This document shows positions 13,655 through 20,946 of a stretch of 43,501 bases of DNA, in pieces (position 1 is the stretch's first letter; every line of letters begins with the position of its first letter). The notes beneath the pieces were generated by a model. The model was given only the letters and a program-made list of their open reading frames with translations. It did not search any database and had not been told where the DNA came from. Origin of the DNA: a virus; the IMG/VR virus record IMGVR_UViG_3300005337_000012, positions 1 to 43,501 of that record; one strand, 5' to 3'. Both the position numbers and the translations under genes were made by a program.

Positions 13655-15604
13655 ATGAGATGGTTTACGCTGGACTATGAGACCAAGAGCCGAGTTGACC
13701 TGATAAAGAATGGGCTCGACAACTATGTTAAAGACCCTGACTTTGATGCCATTATCGTAGTCTTAACAGACTTAACGACTAACCGTCAACAGGTCGCCTC
13801 AGCTTATGGCGATACTATAGTGAGCGTTAAAAACCTTCTCTATCCACTTTTAATCAGCCCCGCCGTTCAATTTATTTGCCATAACGCTATGTTTGAATAC
13901 GTAGTGTCGTGCCAATTATGCGAACGGTGGGGCATCCCACAGCCGGCACTATCACGCTTTCACTGTTCAAGCTTAGCAGGTTCGGTCGTCGGCCTGCCTG
14001 CAAGCTTGGATAGGATAGCGGAAATACTTTTCGGTGAACATAAAGTAGCGTCAGGCAAAGCGCTCATCAATCTGTTTTGTAAGCCCGATAAAAAGACCGG
14101 TGAGTTTAATACTGCCCGTACCCACCCATTAGAATGGGCTGAGTTTAAAGGGTATGCCAAAGTCGATGACGTGTTGACGGGTAAACTGTGGAAAGCTTTA
14201 CCTCCCGTTCCCGCTGAAACCCGTTTGTACTGGTTGGCTACAGGGCGTATGAACCTTAGGGGGTTTGCGGTTGACATGGAGACAGTCAATCGAGTGCTTG
14301 AAGATGTTGAAATGATTAAGGCCGATGCACATGCAGTAACCAAATCCATTACAAAAGGGTTAGTTAATAAAGCGACCGAGCGCAAAAAGCTTTTAGACTT
14401 TGTTAATTCAAGAGGCTGTGAGGGCCAGTCCCTTACCTCCGTAGCAGTCATGGAATGGATAGAAGACCCAAACACACCCGAGGACGTAGTGGAGTTGCTA
14501 TGGGCTCGCCTAGCTGCCTCTAAATCAACCTTCGGAAAATACGCCGCTTTTAAGCGTTTCGTTTCATCTGATGGCCGTAGTCGACATTCATTTTGGCCCT
14601 ACGGTGCGCATACCGGTAGGTTAGCGGGGAAAGGCATTCAGCCCCAAAACATTACATACGATAGGGATAACGACTTCCCTGATTGCTCATCCTCCAAATT
14701 ACTAAAGCTTTACTGGCTTGGATTGTGGGGGGAATGGGATAGAACCAAGGCGCTCGTCGCTATGACCCGCTCAGTCATTTGGAACGAGTCAGGTAAAAAG
14801 TTTTATAAAGTAGATTATGCCAGTATCGAAGCACGTATTGTTGTTTGGCTAGCTAATGTACGGTGGTCGATACGTAAGTACGAAAAGAATGAAGACCAAT
14901 ACATACCCATGGCCGCCGTCATTTTCGGCATACCTGAAAACCAAGTAACCAAAGCACAAAGGAATAAGTATGGTAAGGTTACTGTGCTTGGCGGTGGTTA
15001 CGGAATGGGGCCGGATAAGTTTGCTAAGCAAAACGATAAGACAATTGAAGAAGCTAAACGCTGCATATATTCATACCGAAATAAATATTCTGAAGTTACT
15101 TACTACTGGAATGAATTGCAAGAAGCCTTTAAGGCTTGCGTATTTTTAAAGAAAACGACAGTAGCTCAAGCTCCCGCCGGTGACGATGGGGTTAAGGCCC
15201 CTAAGGTTAGATTTTTTCCTGAGTACATCGAAGGTGTTTTCTACGTCAAATGTGTACCTCCCGGCAACCGCCCTATTTGGTACCGCAACCCTAAAGTGGA
15301 CGGCACTGAGATTACATTTGAGCGCACGACCGCAAAGAAAACATGGCGTCAAAAAATATGGGGTGGTACTTTCTTGGAAAATATCTCTCAGAACATAGCC
15401 GGCGTAATCATCTTTCGCGGTATGCAAAAACTTGAAAGACTCGGCGCACTCCCTGAACTTCAAATACATGACGAAGCAGTAGCCGCCGTTGATGACGACT
15501 TTGAAGATAGGGAAAACCTCGACTGTGCAATGCGAGATATTGAGGGCTTTCCCGGCTTACCCTTAGATGTAGAGTCCACTTTTGAATATAGGTTTAGCAA
15601 GTGA
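13655..15604 (+). CDS. Family A DNA polymerase with 3'-5' exonuclease
   Basis: 649 residues; the replicative polymerase. The N-terminus has the exonuclease motif L-D-Y-E-T-K-S (6-12). Polymerase motif A is K-V-D-Y-A-S-I-E-A-R-I near 385-395, motif B is K-Y-G-K-V-T-V-L-G-G-G-Y-G near 437-449, and motif C is I-H-D-E-A-V near 603. There is no 5'-3' exonuclease domain, as is usual for phage Pol A. A GTAGGGAG site precedes the ATG. The stop overlaps the next gene's start as TGATG. Confidence 0.95.
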   Translation: MRWFTLDYETKSRVDLIKNGLDNYVKDPDFDAIIVVLTDLTTNRQQVASAYGDTIVSVKNLLYPLLISPAVQFICHNAMFEYVVSCQLCERWGIPQPALSRFHCSSLAGSVVGLPASLDRIAEILFGEHKVASGKALINLFCKPDKKTGEFNTARTHPLEWAEFKGYAKVDDVLTGKLWKALPPVPAETRLYWLATGRMNLRGFAVDMETVNRVLEDVEMIKADAHAVTKSITKGLVNKATERKKLLDFVNSRGCEGQSLTSVAVMEWIEDPNTPEDVVELLWARLAASKSTFGKYAAFKRFVSSDGRSRHSFWPYGAHTGRLAGKGIQPQNITYDRDNDFPDCSSSKLLKLYWLGLWGEWDRTKALVAMTRSVIWNESGKKFYKVDYASIEARIVVWLANVRWSIRKYEKNEDQYIPMAAVIFGIPENQVTKAQRNKYGKVTVLGGGYGMGPDKFAKQNDKTIEEAKRCIYSYRNKYSEVTYYWNELQEAFKACVFLKKTTVAQAPAGDDGVKAPKVRFFPEYIEGVFYVKCVPPGNRPIWYRNPKVDGTEITFERTTAKKTWRQKIWGGTFLENISQNIAGVIIFRGMQKLERLGALPELQIHDEAVAAVDDDFEDRENLDCAMRDIEGFPGLPLDVESTFEYRFSK

Positions 15605-16032
15605 TGATTACAATGATTTCATGCGACCCCGGCCACGAGGGTGGATTAGCTTTATGGGATGAAAACGGTTTGGTTGAGGTCGTGAAGAACGAGCACCGTC
15701 GTAAAATAATTCCTATGGTCTTCCCCCACAATGAAAACGTTTTAGGAGTGATGGAAGAGAACCACGCCATTTACGGCCAAAGCATATCGAATACCTTTGC
15801 GCAAGGCGTTAATCAGGGGAAGGTAGACGAGCTGTTGAGTATCGCATGTTACCGTGTTGAAAAAGTGAGCGCTCAATCCTGGATGAGAGATTTTGGTGTC
15901 CCTGCCAAGATGGAAGTAAAAGAGCGCAAGCATTGGATTAAAGACAAGGCTGAGCGTCTTCTCGGACAACCAATCATTTTAAGGCTTGCCGATGCGGTAG
16001 CGATTGGCCTTACATATCGCCTGAAGGTGTGA
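15604..16032 (+). CDS. RuvC-like Holliday junction resolvase
   Basis: 142 residues from the ATG overlapping the polymerase stop; an in-frame GTG three bases earlier is possible. RNase H-fold pattern: S-C-D-P-G-H-E-G-G-L-A-L (D8), V-M-E-E-N-H (E51/E52) and R-L-A-D-A-V-A-I-G-L (D130), the usual acidic residues of RuvC-type resolvases. It would resolve branched replication or recombination intermediates before packaging. It is the last gene of the plus block, and its 3' end overlaps that of the convergent DUF1353 gene by 23 bases. Confidence 0.85.
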   Translation: MITMISCDPGHEGGLALWDENGLVEVVKNEHRRKIIPMVFPHNENVLGVMEENHAIYGQSISNTFAQGVNQGKVDELLSIACYRVEKVSAQSWMRDFGVPAKMEVKERKHWIKDKAERLLGQPIILRLADAVAIGLTYRLKV

Positions 16033-16549
16033 AGGGAAACTTATTCCAAGCTGGCCCACCAAACAAATTAACTGCTTGGTATTCTACCCACGCCTTAAAT
16101 TTGTTCTCGCCACCTTGTAGCATGAATTGATAAAAGTAATGGTCACACTGAGCTTTAGACCAAACTAAATCCTTTTCTAAAATCCATTCGCTATTTTCAT
16201 CCATGGTGTAAACGGTGAGCCATTTACTTTCAGATAACTTACCCTTAACAGCATAGGCGGCGTCATGTACCATAGCCGCACCCATATTGGTACCGGTAGG
16301 TAAAAAGCCAGTAGACCAAAACAATTGAGGGACACTCGCCCCATCGGTAAGCATTCCTGCTTTTATGATGAGCTTGTGATACTTGCCATTTTCAAACCAA
16401 GTAACTACGAAATCTTCAGCGACGACCCAAAGCGAATCTAATTTATAGGTATCACGTGTAGGGTGTTTTAAATCGGAAGCTTGAGCAGGGCGCACTACGG
16501 GCGGTATCCACTGCATATCTATCTTGGGGGCTAGAATCTCACTCATCAC
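16010..16549 (-). CDS. DUF1353 phage protein
   Basis: 179 residues. The pattern L-T-D-G-A-S-V-P-Q-L-F-W followed by G-A-A-M-V-H-D-A-A-Y is the DUF1353 signature of phage and prophage proteins of unknown activity, often coded near lysis or tail genes. The His-Asp pair could be catalytic, but that is unproven. It is the last gene of the late operon, next to a putative membrane protein, so a lysis-related role is possible. Confidence 0.75.
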   Translation of the reverse strand: MMSEILAPKIDMQWIPPVVRPAQASDLKHPTRDTYKLDSLWVVAEDFVVTWFENGKYHKLIIKAGMLTDGASVPQLFWSTGFLPTGTNMGAAMVHDAAYAVKGKLSESKWLTVYTMDENSEWILEKDLVWSKAQCDHYFYQFMLQGGENKFKAWVEYQAVNLFGGPAWNKFPFTPSGDM

Positions 16550-16571
16550 TATACCCTTATTGTAACAACCA

Positions 16572-16946
16572 TTAGCGGTTGTGCTTCTCTCTAACGTCTC
16601 GCATATCCAGCATTAACCCTTTAAGCGTTTCAGCCATGAGGGCATTGGTTAGGTTAATACCGTTAAGTATTTCGGTCTGTCTCACCATAGTGGCTTGGAT
16701 TGAATCAACACCCATAGTTACTCCATACAACTGTTTTGGTACGTCCTCCAATAGCTTAGCAAGATGCTCAAGTTTAGCCAAGGTCTCACTCAGTACCTGA
16801 GCCTGACTTATAGGCATTATGCCCTCATCCTCTTTCTTTTTACTGTATAGCGCTTTAAGCCCCTCTAACCCGATGCCCCCGGCTAACATAAGACCGGCGG
16901 CAACAAGGGATAGTTCGGGGGAGACTGTGGGCATATTGAAGCTCAT
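16572..16946 (-). CDS. Membrane-anchored coiled-coil protein (holin-like candidate)
   Basis: 124 residues. One hydrophobic segment at about 12-32 (L-S-L-V-A-A-G-L-M-L-A-G-G-I-G-L), then K-K-K, then about 85 residues of amphipathic helix (T-L-A-K-L-E-H-L-A-K-L-L). Size and position beside DUF1353 suggest a holin or spanin-like lysis protein. Holins are too diverse for motif assignment, so this is positional inference. It starts one base before the end of the xylanase gene. Confidence 0.6.
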   Translation of the reverse strand: MSFNMPTVSPELSLVAAGLMLAGGIGLEGLKALYSKKKEDEGIMPISQAQVLSETLAKLEHLAKLLEDVPKQLYGVTMGVDSIQATMVRQTEILNGINLTNALMAETLKGLMLDMRDVREKHNR

Positions 16947-16947
16947 G

Positions 16948-17988
16948 CTATTTCACCGGAAGTAGAAAGTAATTAGACTTTAGAAGCCTTAGCATTTCAT
17001 TATAAGCCGGTTTAGGTGCGAGTGCAGCATCACGCGAAAGGGGGATAAACGTTGGTTGAAAACTATACGGGTCGGCTATTCCCCAAGTAGTAAAGGACTT
17101 GCAATTCGATACTGACAGGCAAGCGTAAAGGGCATTGTAATAGTTTTGCGCTTGGACAGTAGCCCTGGTAGCTGCGTCTTTCGAAGCCGGCTGTAATCCA
17201 CTTGCATCGTATTCTGTTACCGCAACCCGCATACCCATACCAGCAAACTTACCCAGCTCAGTTTTATATTGTGATTGAGGGATAGCCGTATCTGAGTACT
17301 CGTGCATTTGGTAGCCAACCGCATCGATTGGTACGCCCTGAGCGCGCAGAGCCTTAATCATTGTGACTTGAAATCGTGATTTCACCGGGTCATTCTCTGT
17401 ACCAAAATCGTTATAAAAAAGGATTGCGTCGGGGTCGGCCTGTCTTGCCGCTTGGTAAGCTAAAGCAATATACTCGGGACCGATGACTCGGAGGAAGATA
17501 TTATCCTGATATCCGTTACCGTGTTTTTCAATCGCTTCGTTTACTACGTCCCACTCTTGTACCTTACCTTTGTAGTGGGTCATCACTTGCGTGATATGGT
17601 TTTGCATAATCGCAATTAATTCATCGCGGGTAAAAGTTCCGTTTTTAATCCAATCCGGTAGAGATGCATCGACGCCCCAAACCAATGTGTGCCCATGGAT
17701 ACGCATATTGTTGGCCTGAGCGAATGCGACAATTTGGTCACCCCAATAGTAGTGAAATGCCCCTTGTTGTGGCTCCGTTTCTACCCACTTCAATTCATTC
17801 TCTGGTGTAATCTGATTGAACTCAGAGGCCAGTAGGTTTTGGTATGAAGCATCGGGGGTAAAACGCCAAATGGAACCGGCAGAGCCGATTAAAAACTGTC
17901 TAGCGTCCGCCGCTTGCCGTAGCGTATCCGCTTGGGCGGTGCTGAGGGACAGAAGTAAGCAGGCTAAAGCAAGGGCTAATTTACGCAT
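16948..17988 (-). CDS. Secreted GH10 endo-1,4-beta-xylanase
   Basis: 346 residues. A Sec signal peptide (1-20: M-R-K, hydrophobic core, S-T-A-Q-A cleavage) is followed by a complete GH10 barrel. H100 lies in H-G-H-T-L-V-W, N150-E151 in W-D-V-V-N-E (acid/base), Q227 and H229 in G-Y-Q-M-H, and E259 in V-T-E-Y-D (nucleophile). The C-terminal T-T-W-G-I-A-D-P-Y-S-F loop completes the site. GH10 enzymes cleave beta-1,4-xylan internally. The usual T-E-L-D is T-E-Y-D here. No carbohydrate-binding module. It lies between an SGNH-esterase tail gene and lysis-type genes, and its ribosome site sits in a hairpin. It is probably host-acquired; it may clear xylan-like exopolysaccharide or release sugars. 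Confidence 0.93.
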   Translation of the reverse strand: MRKLALALACLLLSLSTAQADTLRQAADARQFLIGSAGSIWRFTPDASYQNLLASEFNQITPENELKWVETEPQQGAFHYYWGDQIVAFAQANNMRIHGHTLVWGVDASLPDWIKNGTFTRDELIAIMQNHITQVMTHYKGKVQEWDVVNEAIEKHGNGYQDNIFLRVIGPEYIALAYQAARQADPDAILFYNDFGTENDPVKSRFQVTMIKALRAQGVPIDAVGYQMHEYSDTAIPQSQYKTELGKFAGMGMRVAVTEYDASGLQPASKDAATRATVQAQNYYNALYACLSVSNCKSFTTWGIADPYSFQPTFIPLSRDAALAPKPAYNEMLRLLKSNYFLLPVK

Positions 17989-17992
17989 ATAA

Positions 17993-18024
17993 AGATAGAC
18001 TCCAATTGTTTATATAATCTATCT
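17993..18024 (-). promoter_or_regulatory. Hairpin holding the xylanase ribosome site
   Basis: On the minus strand AGATAGA and TCTATCT (7 bp) flank an 18-base loop containing TATATAA and, against the stem, TTGGAG. This is the only sizeable gap in this part of the operon. The fold could limit xylanase translation, or the TATATAA could be a weak internal promoter. Confidence 0.45.
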
Positions 18025-19557
18025 CTATGATAACCCAGTTTGTATAGTTATTTGTGCGGCTTGTAAACCATAACCTAAGTTTGTTAAGTGGGTTTTATCA
18101 GCGTTGTAAATTGTAGTATCGCCTGTTATGACTGCACAGTTGGCGGGGGTGTCGTCGAAGTGTGGGTCAAGTGATAAGTCTATGCAACCATACGCCCCAG
18201 CGGCTAAGAGTGCGCCACCCGGTTTAACCCCTTGACGTATCAAATTATTAAAGTCAAAGATTTTTTGAGCGAATGAATTAGTACTAGCACCGGAAGGGGG
18301 GATAGTCCAGGTATAGATTCTAGTAAACTTACCCGTACCGCTAAGCAATGCGGTTAATGCACACAGGGAGTTAAACGCTGTCTGCGCGCTTACGCCACTA
18401 TTAATGATGTCGTTCGTACCACCCTCAATAAACAGTATGTGTCTGTTTGAGGATACGCTAGGGGGTGTAAAATTAACTAAACCTGTGGCGTAGTTGGCGC
18501 GATTTACCATTTGCCCAAGTGTCTGACCCGGCACCCCGACATTTTTAAAGAAGCGTGTTGTAGGGTTAGCTAAGCCGGCAATAAATTGATGTGGGTAGCT
18601 CCCTGTACCTTGTACTGTAGGGTCGGGAGTGTTGGTGGAGTTTTGACCGTAGGTAAGTGAATTACCTTCAAAGTACCAAGCATCTACGAAGTATTGTTCG
18701 ACTCTAGATTTGGCTAAGCCGTAGTAAGATATTTGATTAGCTTCAATGGCGTCACGGTACGCCCTCGCCACTATGGTGCCAACCATAAACTCGCTTAGGG
18801 ACATAATCGCCTTAGATGTACCACCCAACGCCGAGCCAACTTCAAGACCCGCAAGACCGTTTGTACCCGATGCCCCCCGTAATATGGGGATACTGTTACC
18901 TTGTACTTTACTATCCCCATAGTCTGCTTCAATTGATACCGTCATGGGGGTAGTTAAGGTAATAGTATTTGGGCCTAAAGAAGGCGTTTCACCCGTCGAT
19001 AATTGGATGACCGTACCCGATGTTTTATAGACAAATGTAAAGTTACCGGTTACGTTACCAAATAGATTGACTGCACTCCCGTTACCGGTTCTAACCTGCA
19101 TAGCCGTCAACATTGCAATAGGCTGAACCATAGAGATACCGCTAGCTACAAGGTAGGAAGTACCTAGAAATTCCATAACCGGCTTACCTGCCATGGTGTC
19201 CAGTACACCGGCATTAACAATACGGGGCTGAGCTGCGGCAGTCGCTTGAACTAAATCTAAGTTACTGCCCACGTTGCCTGATTGGTCGTAGACTTTGGAT
19301 ACAAAGCCGCTACCCGTACCAACAAAGGATAACAAACCCGCTACATTTAGCTCACCAACGTTCGGGCCGGAAGGGATAAAACCAATATCTAAAACGGCGC
19401 TATCTGAAGAGCGGCGCACTTGGATAAGATTGCCTGTCCAATTTGGGTTTAATCTACGTAAACCGTAGACGGCAAAATTGGTCAACGTCGGAACTGACGC
19501 CAATGCTGCGGGGCTGCCAGGGAAGTCAATACCTGCGTATTTTCTCGATAAAGGCAT
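18025..19557 (-). CDS. Tail protein with lectin-like domain and SGNH esterase domain
   Basis: 510 residues. The first ~280 contain an arabinofuranosidase-B/LamG-like sandwich: Y-G-L-R-R-L, V-R-R-S-S-D, V-Y-D-Q-S-G (89-94) and P-R-I-V-N-A-G-V, a module I recall from phage tail fibres. Residues ~290-510 are an SGNH/GDSL hydrolase: E-G-N-S (S300, block I), G in V-G-V-P-G-Q-T (block II), G-G-T-N-D (N382, block III) and D-K-T-H (D487, H490, block V). Such enzymes deacetylate surface glycans during adsorption. Next to the collar fibre gene, so probably virion-associated; next to the xylanase, so perhaps acting on acetylated xylan-like glycan. Confidence 0.85.
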   Translation of the reverse strand: MPLSRKYAGIDFPGSPAALASVPTLTNFAVYGLRRLNPNWTGNLIQVRRSSDSAVLDIGFIPSGPNVGELNVAGLLSFVGTGSGFVSKVYDQSGNVGSNLDLVQATAAAQPRIVNAGVLDTMAGKPVMEFLGTSYLVASGISMVQPIAMLTAMQVRTGNGSAVNLFGNVTGNFTFVYKTSGTVIQLSTGETPSLGPNTITLTTPMTVSIEADYGDSKVQGNSIPILRGASGTNGLAGLEVGSALGGTSKAIMSLSEFMVGTIVARAYRDAIEANQISYYGLAKSRVEQYFVDAWYFEGNSLTYGQNSTNTPDPTVQGTGSYPHQFIAGLANPTTRFFKNVGVPGQTLGQMVNRANYATGLVNFTPPSVSSNRHILFIEGGTNDIINSGVSAQTAFNSLCALTALLSGTGKFTRIYTWTIPPSGASTNSFAQKIFDFNNLIRQGVKPGGALLAAGAYGCIDLSLDPHFDDTPANCAVITGDTTIYNADKTHLTNLGYGLQAAQITIQTGLS

Positions 19558-19574
19558 TGTTTAAAATCCTAAAG

Positions 19575-19985
19575 TTATACAGTCCAATATTTAACGTTTA
19601 CTAAAGCCGTTCCGGTCGTAACAATCCCTAGTATACCCATGTTTGACACAACAGCAGGCCGATATGTTACAAAGTTAGAGGGGAGCACTGCACAGCTACC
19701 ATCGGTAAGGGGCGGAACACCTATCTCAGTATAATAGACTAGAGCGGTCGCATCCTGAACTTGTAGTTCATAATAGGCTATCGCCTTACCATTGGGGGCT
19801 AACGCCGGTATCAATACCTTTCCCGCCGCAGTAGTGTCTACCGTTACCGCTAATTGGTAATCGGGGGAGCCGATCAAATAGCCGGGGTCTTGAATAGCTG
19901 CCGCTGAACTATTTACTAGCGGTGCATGGCTATCGTTGCTATTGAGGCTCGGCGTTTTTGATAGGTATGTAGGAAGTACTGACAT
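19575..19985 (-). CDS. Hypothetical tail-region protein
   Basis: 136 residues, strand-rich and without charge clusters (A-V-T-V-D-T-T-A-A-G-K-V-L-I-P-A-L). It looks like a beta-structured virion decoration or fibre-associated protein. It lies between the collar-type fibre and the SGNH tail protein in a tightly packed series. No family recognised. Confidence 0.65.
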   Translation of the reverse strand: MSVLPTYLSKTPSLNSNDSHAPLVNSSAAAIQDPGYLIGSPDYQLAVTVDTTAAGKVLIPALAPNGKAIAYYELQVQDATALVYYTEIGVPPLTDGSCAVLPSNFVTYRPAVVSNMGILGIVTTGTALVNVKYWTV

Positions 19986-20005
19986 ATTCTAAACCTCTAT
20001 AAAGC

Positions 20006-20146
20006 TTATGAACTTGGCGGCGCAGGGGGTAACAATGCAGTGATAAACCCACCGGTGATTACTGCGGGGAAAAGCGTATCGTTACCTTGGCCTACCCTAA
20101 TGCTGTAGGTGGGGTTAGGAGTTATGTTTGATGCATTAACGCTCAT
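20006..20146 (-). CDS. Hypothetical 46-residue protein
   Basis: Starts with an ATG overlapping the stop of the collar fibre gene (TAATG on the minus strand), a coupling that supports translation. Sequence: neutral N-terminus, then a G-G-F-I-T-A-L-L-P-P-A-P-P tail. No family recognised; tail-associated by position. Confidence 0.55.
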   Translation of the reverse strand: MSVNASNITPNPTYSIRVGQGNDTLFPAVITGGFITALLPPAPPSS

Positions 20147-20946
20147 TATTTAATCCTCACCCAAAAGAAGCTAACAAAAGATAACTGAGTTACGTTTGCG
20201 GCCACTACTGAGCCGGCGGATTGGTTTAAGTTTGTCGGGTCGGTGCCGTCTGGGGGGTCTATTACAGCTAATGAGTACGCTCCTGATGCTCCCCCCACCA
20301 CGTGGCTTATAGAGTATTCAATCTGGTGCGTGTGCGAACCTACTTCATTAGTGACTTGTTTGTGAGCTGCCTCACCGATTACAGAACCAATATTATCAGC
20401 GTTCGCGACGTTGGGCACATTGGATGGTAGACGCGTTGATGTGCCTATTTTTTGTATAGGCGTTGCGCCGTTCCAATAGGGTGCGTAAAAATTACCTGCC
20501 GTAGCCGCTGTGCCGTCAATAGGGGATACCGCAGGGTTGTACTCACCCGTTGCCGTACCGCCCATTGCTGAGCAAAGCGCATAGAAATCAGGGTATGTAG
20601 TTTGGCTTAAAAGCTGGCCTTGCATTTGCGCCCATACTATACCGTAATCAGTCGGCATGGTGGGGTTAATTGATAAAATCATGTCACCAATTTGACAACC
20701 ACGAGAGGCGGCTAAAAATTTATAGTCGATAAACTGTTGGTTACTCGGTGCGCCTGAACCGCCATAAGAAGGGCGCACATTATAGGTTACTGTACGGGCA
20801 TCGGTAAAAGTACCGCCACCCCCGCCAATCTGAGTATCGATAGTGTTGAGTGCTGTAACCACAGCCGAAAAGTTTGCGTCAACCTCACCGGATGAAATCG
20901 TTTGCCCTGTCTCGGGTGTAAATTGATAGGGTACTGAGTATGTCAT
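20146..20946 (-). CDS. Tail fibre with phage collar-type domain
   Basis: 266 residues. The N-terminus has G-E-V-D-A-N-F-S-A-V-V-T-A-L-N, an adhesin-type virion-attachment pattern. The C-terminal part fits the tail collar fold: W-A-Q-M-Q-G-Q-L-L, T-Y-P-D-F-Y-A-L-C, a G-S-H-T-H metal-binding-like motif and a terminal F-F-W-V-R-I-K strand. These domains sit at short-fibre tips and contact the host surface. It overlaps the end of the large internal virion protein by four bases. Confidence 0.8.
   Translation of the reverse strand: MTYSVPYQFTPETGQTISSGEVDANFSAVVTALNTIDTQIGGGGGTFTDARTVTYNVRPSYGGSGAPSNQQFIDYKFLAASRGCQIGDMILSINPTMPTDYGIVWAQMQGQLLSQTTYPDFYALCSAMGGTATGEYNPAVSPIDGTAATAGNFYAPYWNGATPIQKIGTSTRLPSNVPNVANADNIGSVIGEAAHKQVTNEVGSHTHQIEYSISHVVGGASGAYSLAVIDPPDGTDPTNLNQSAGSVVAANVTQLSFVSFFWVRIK

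Noticed and set aside
16010-16040. Bidirectional terminator at the convergent gene ends
   Set aside because: No stem with T-runs seen; the genes simply overlap at their 3' ends.
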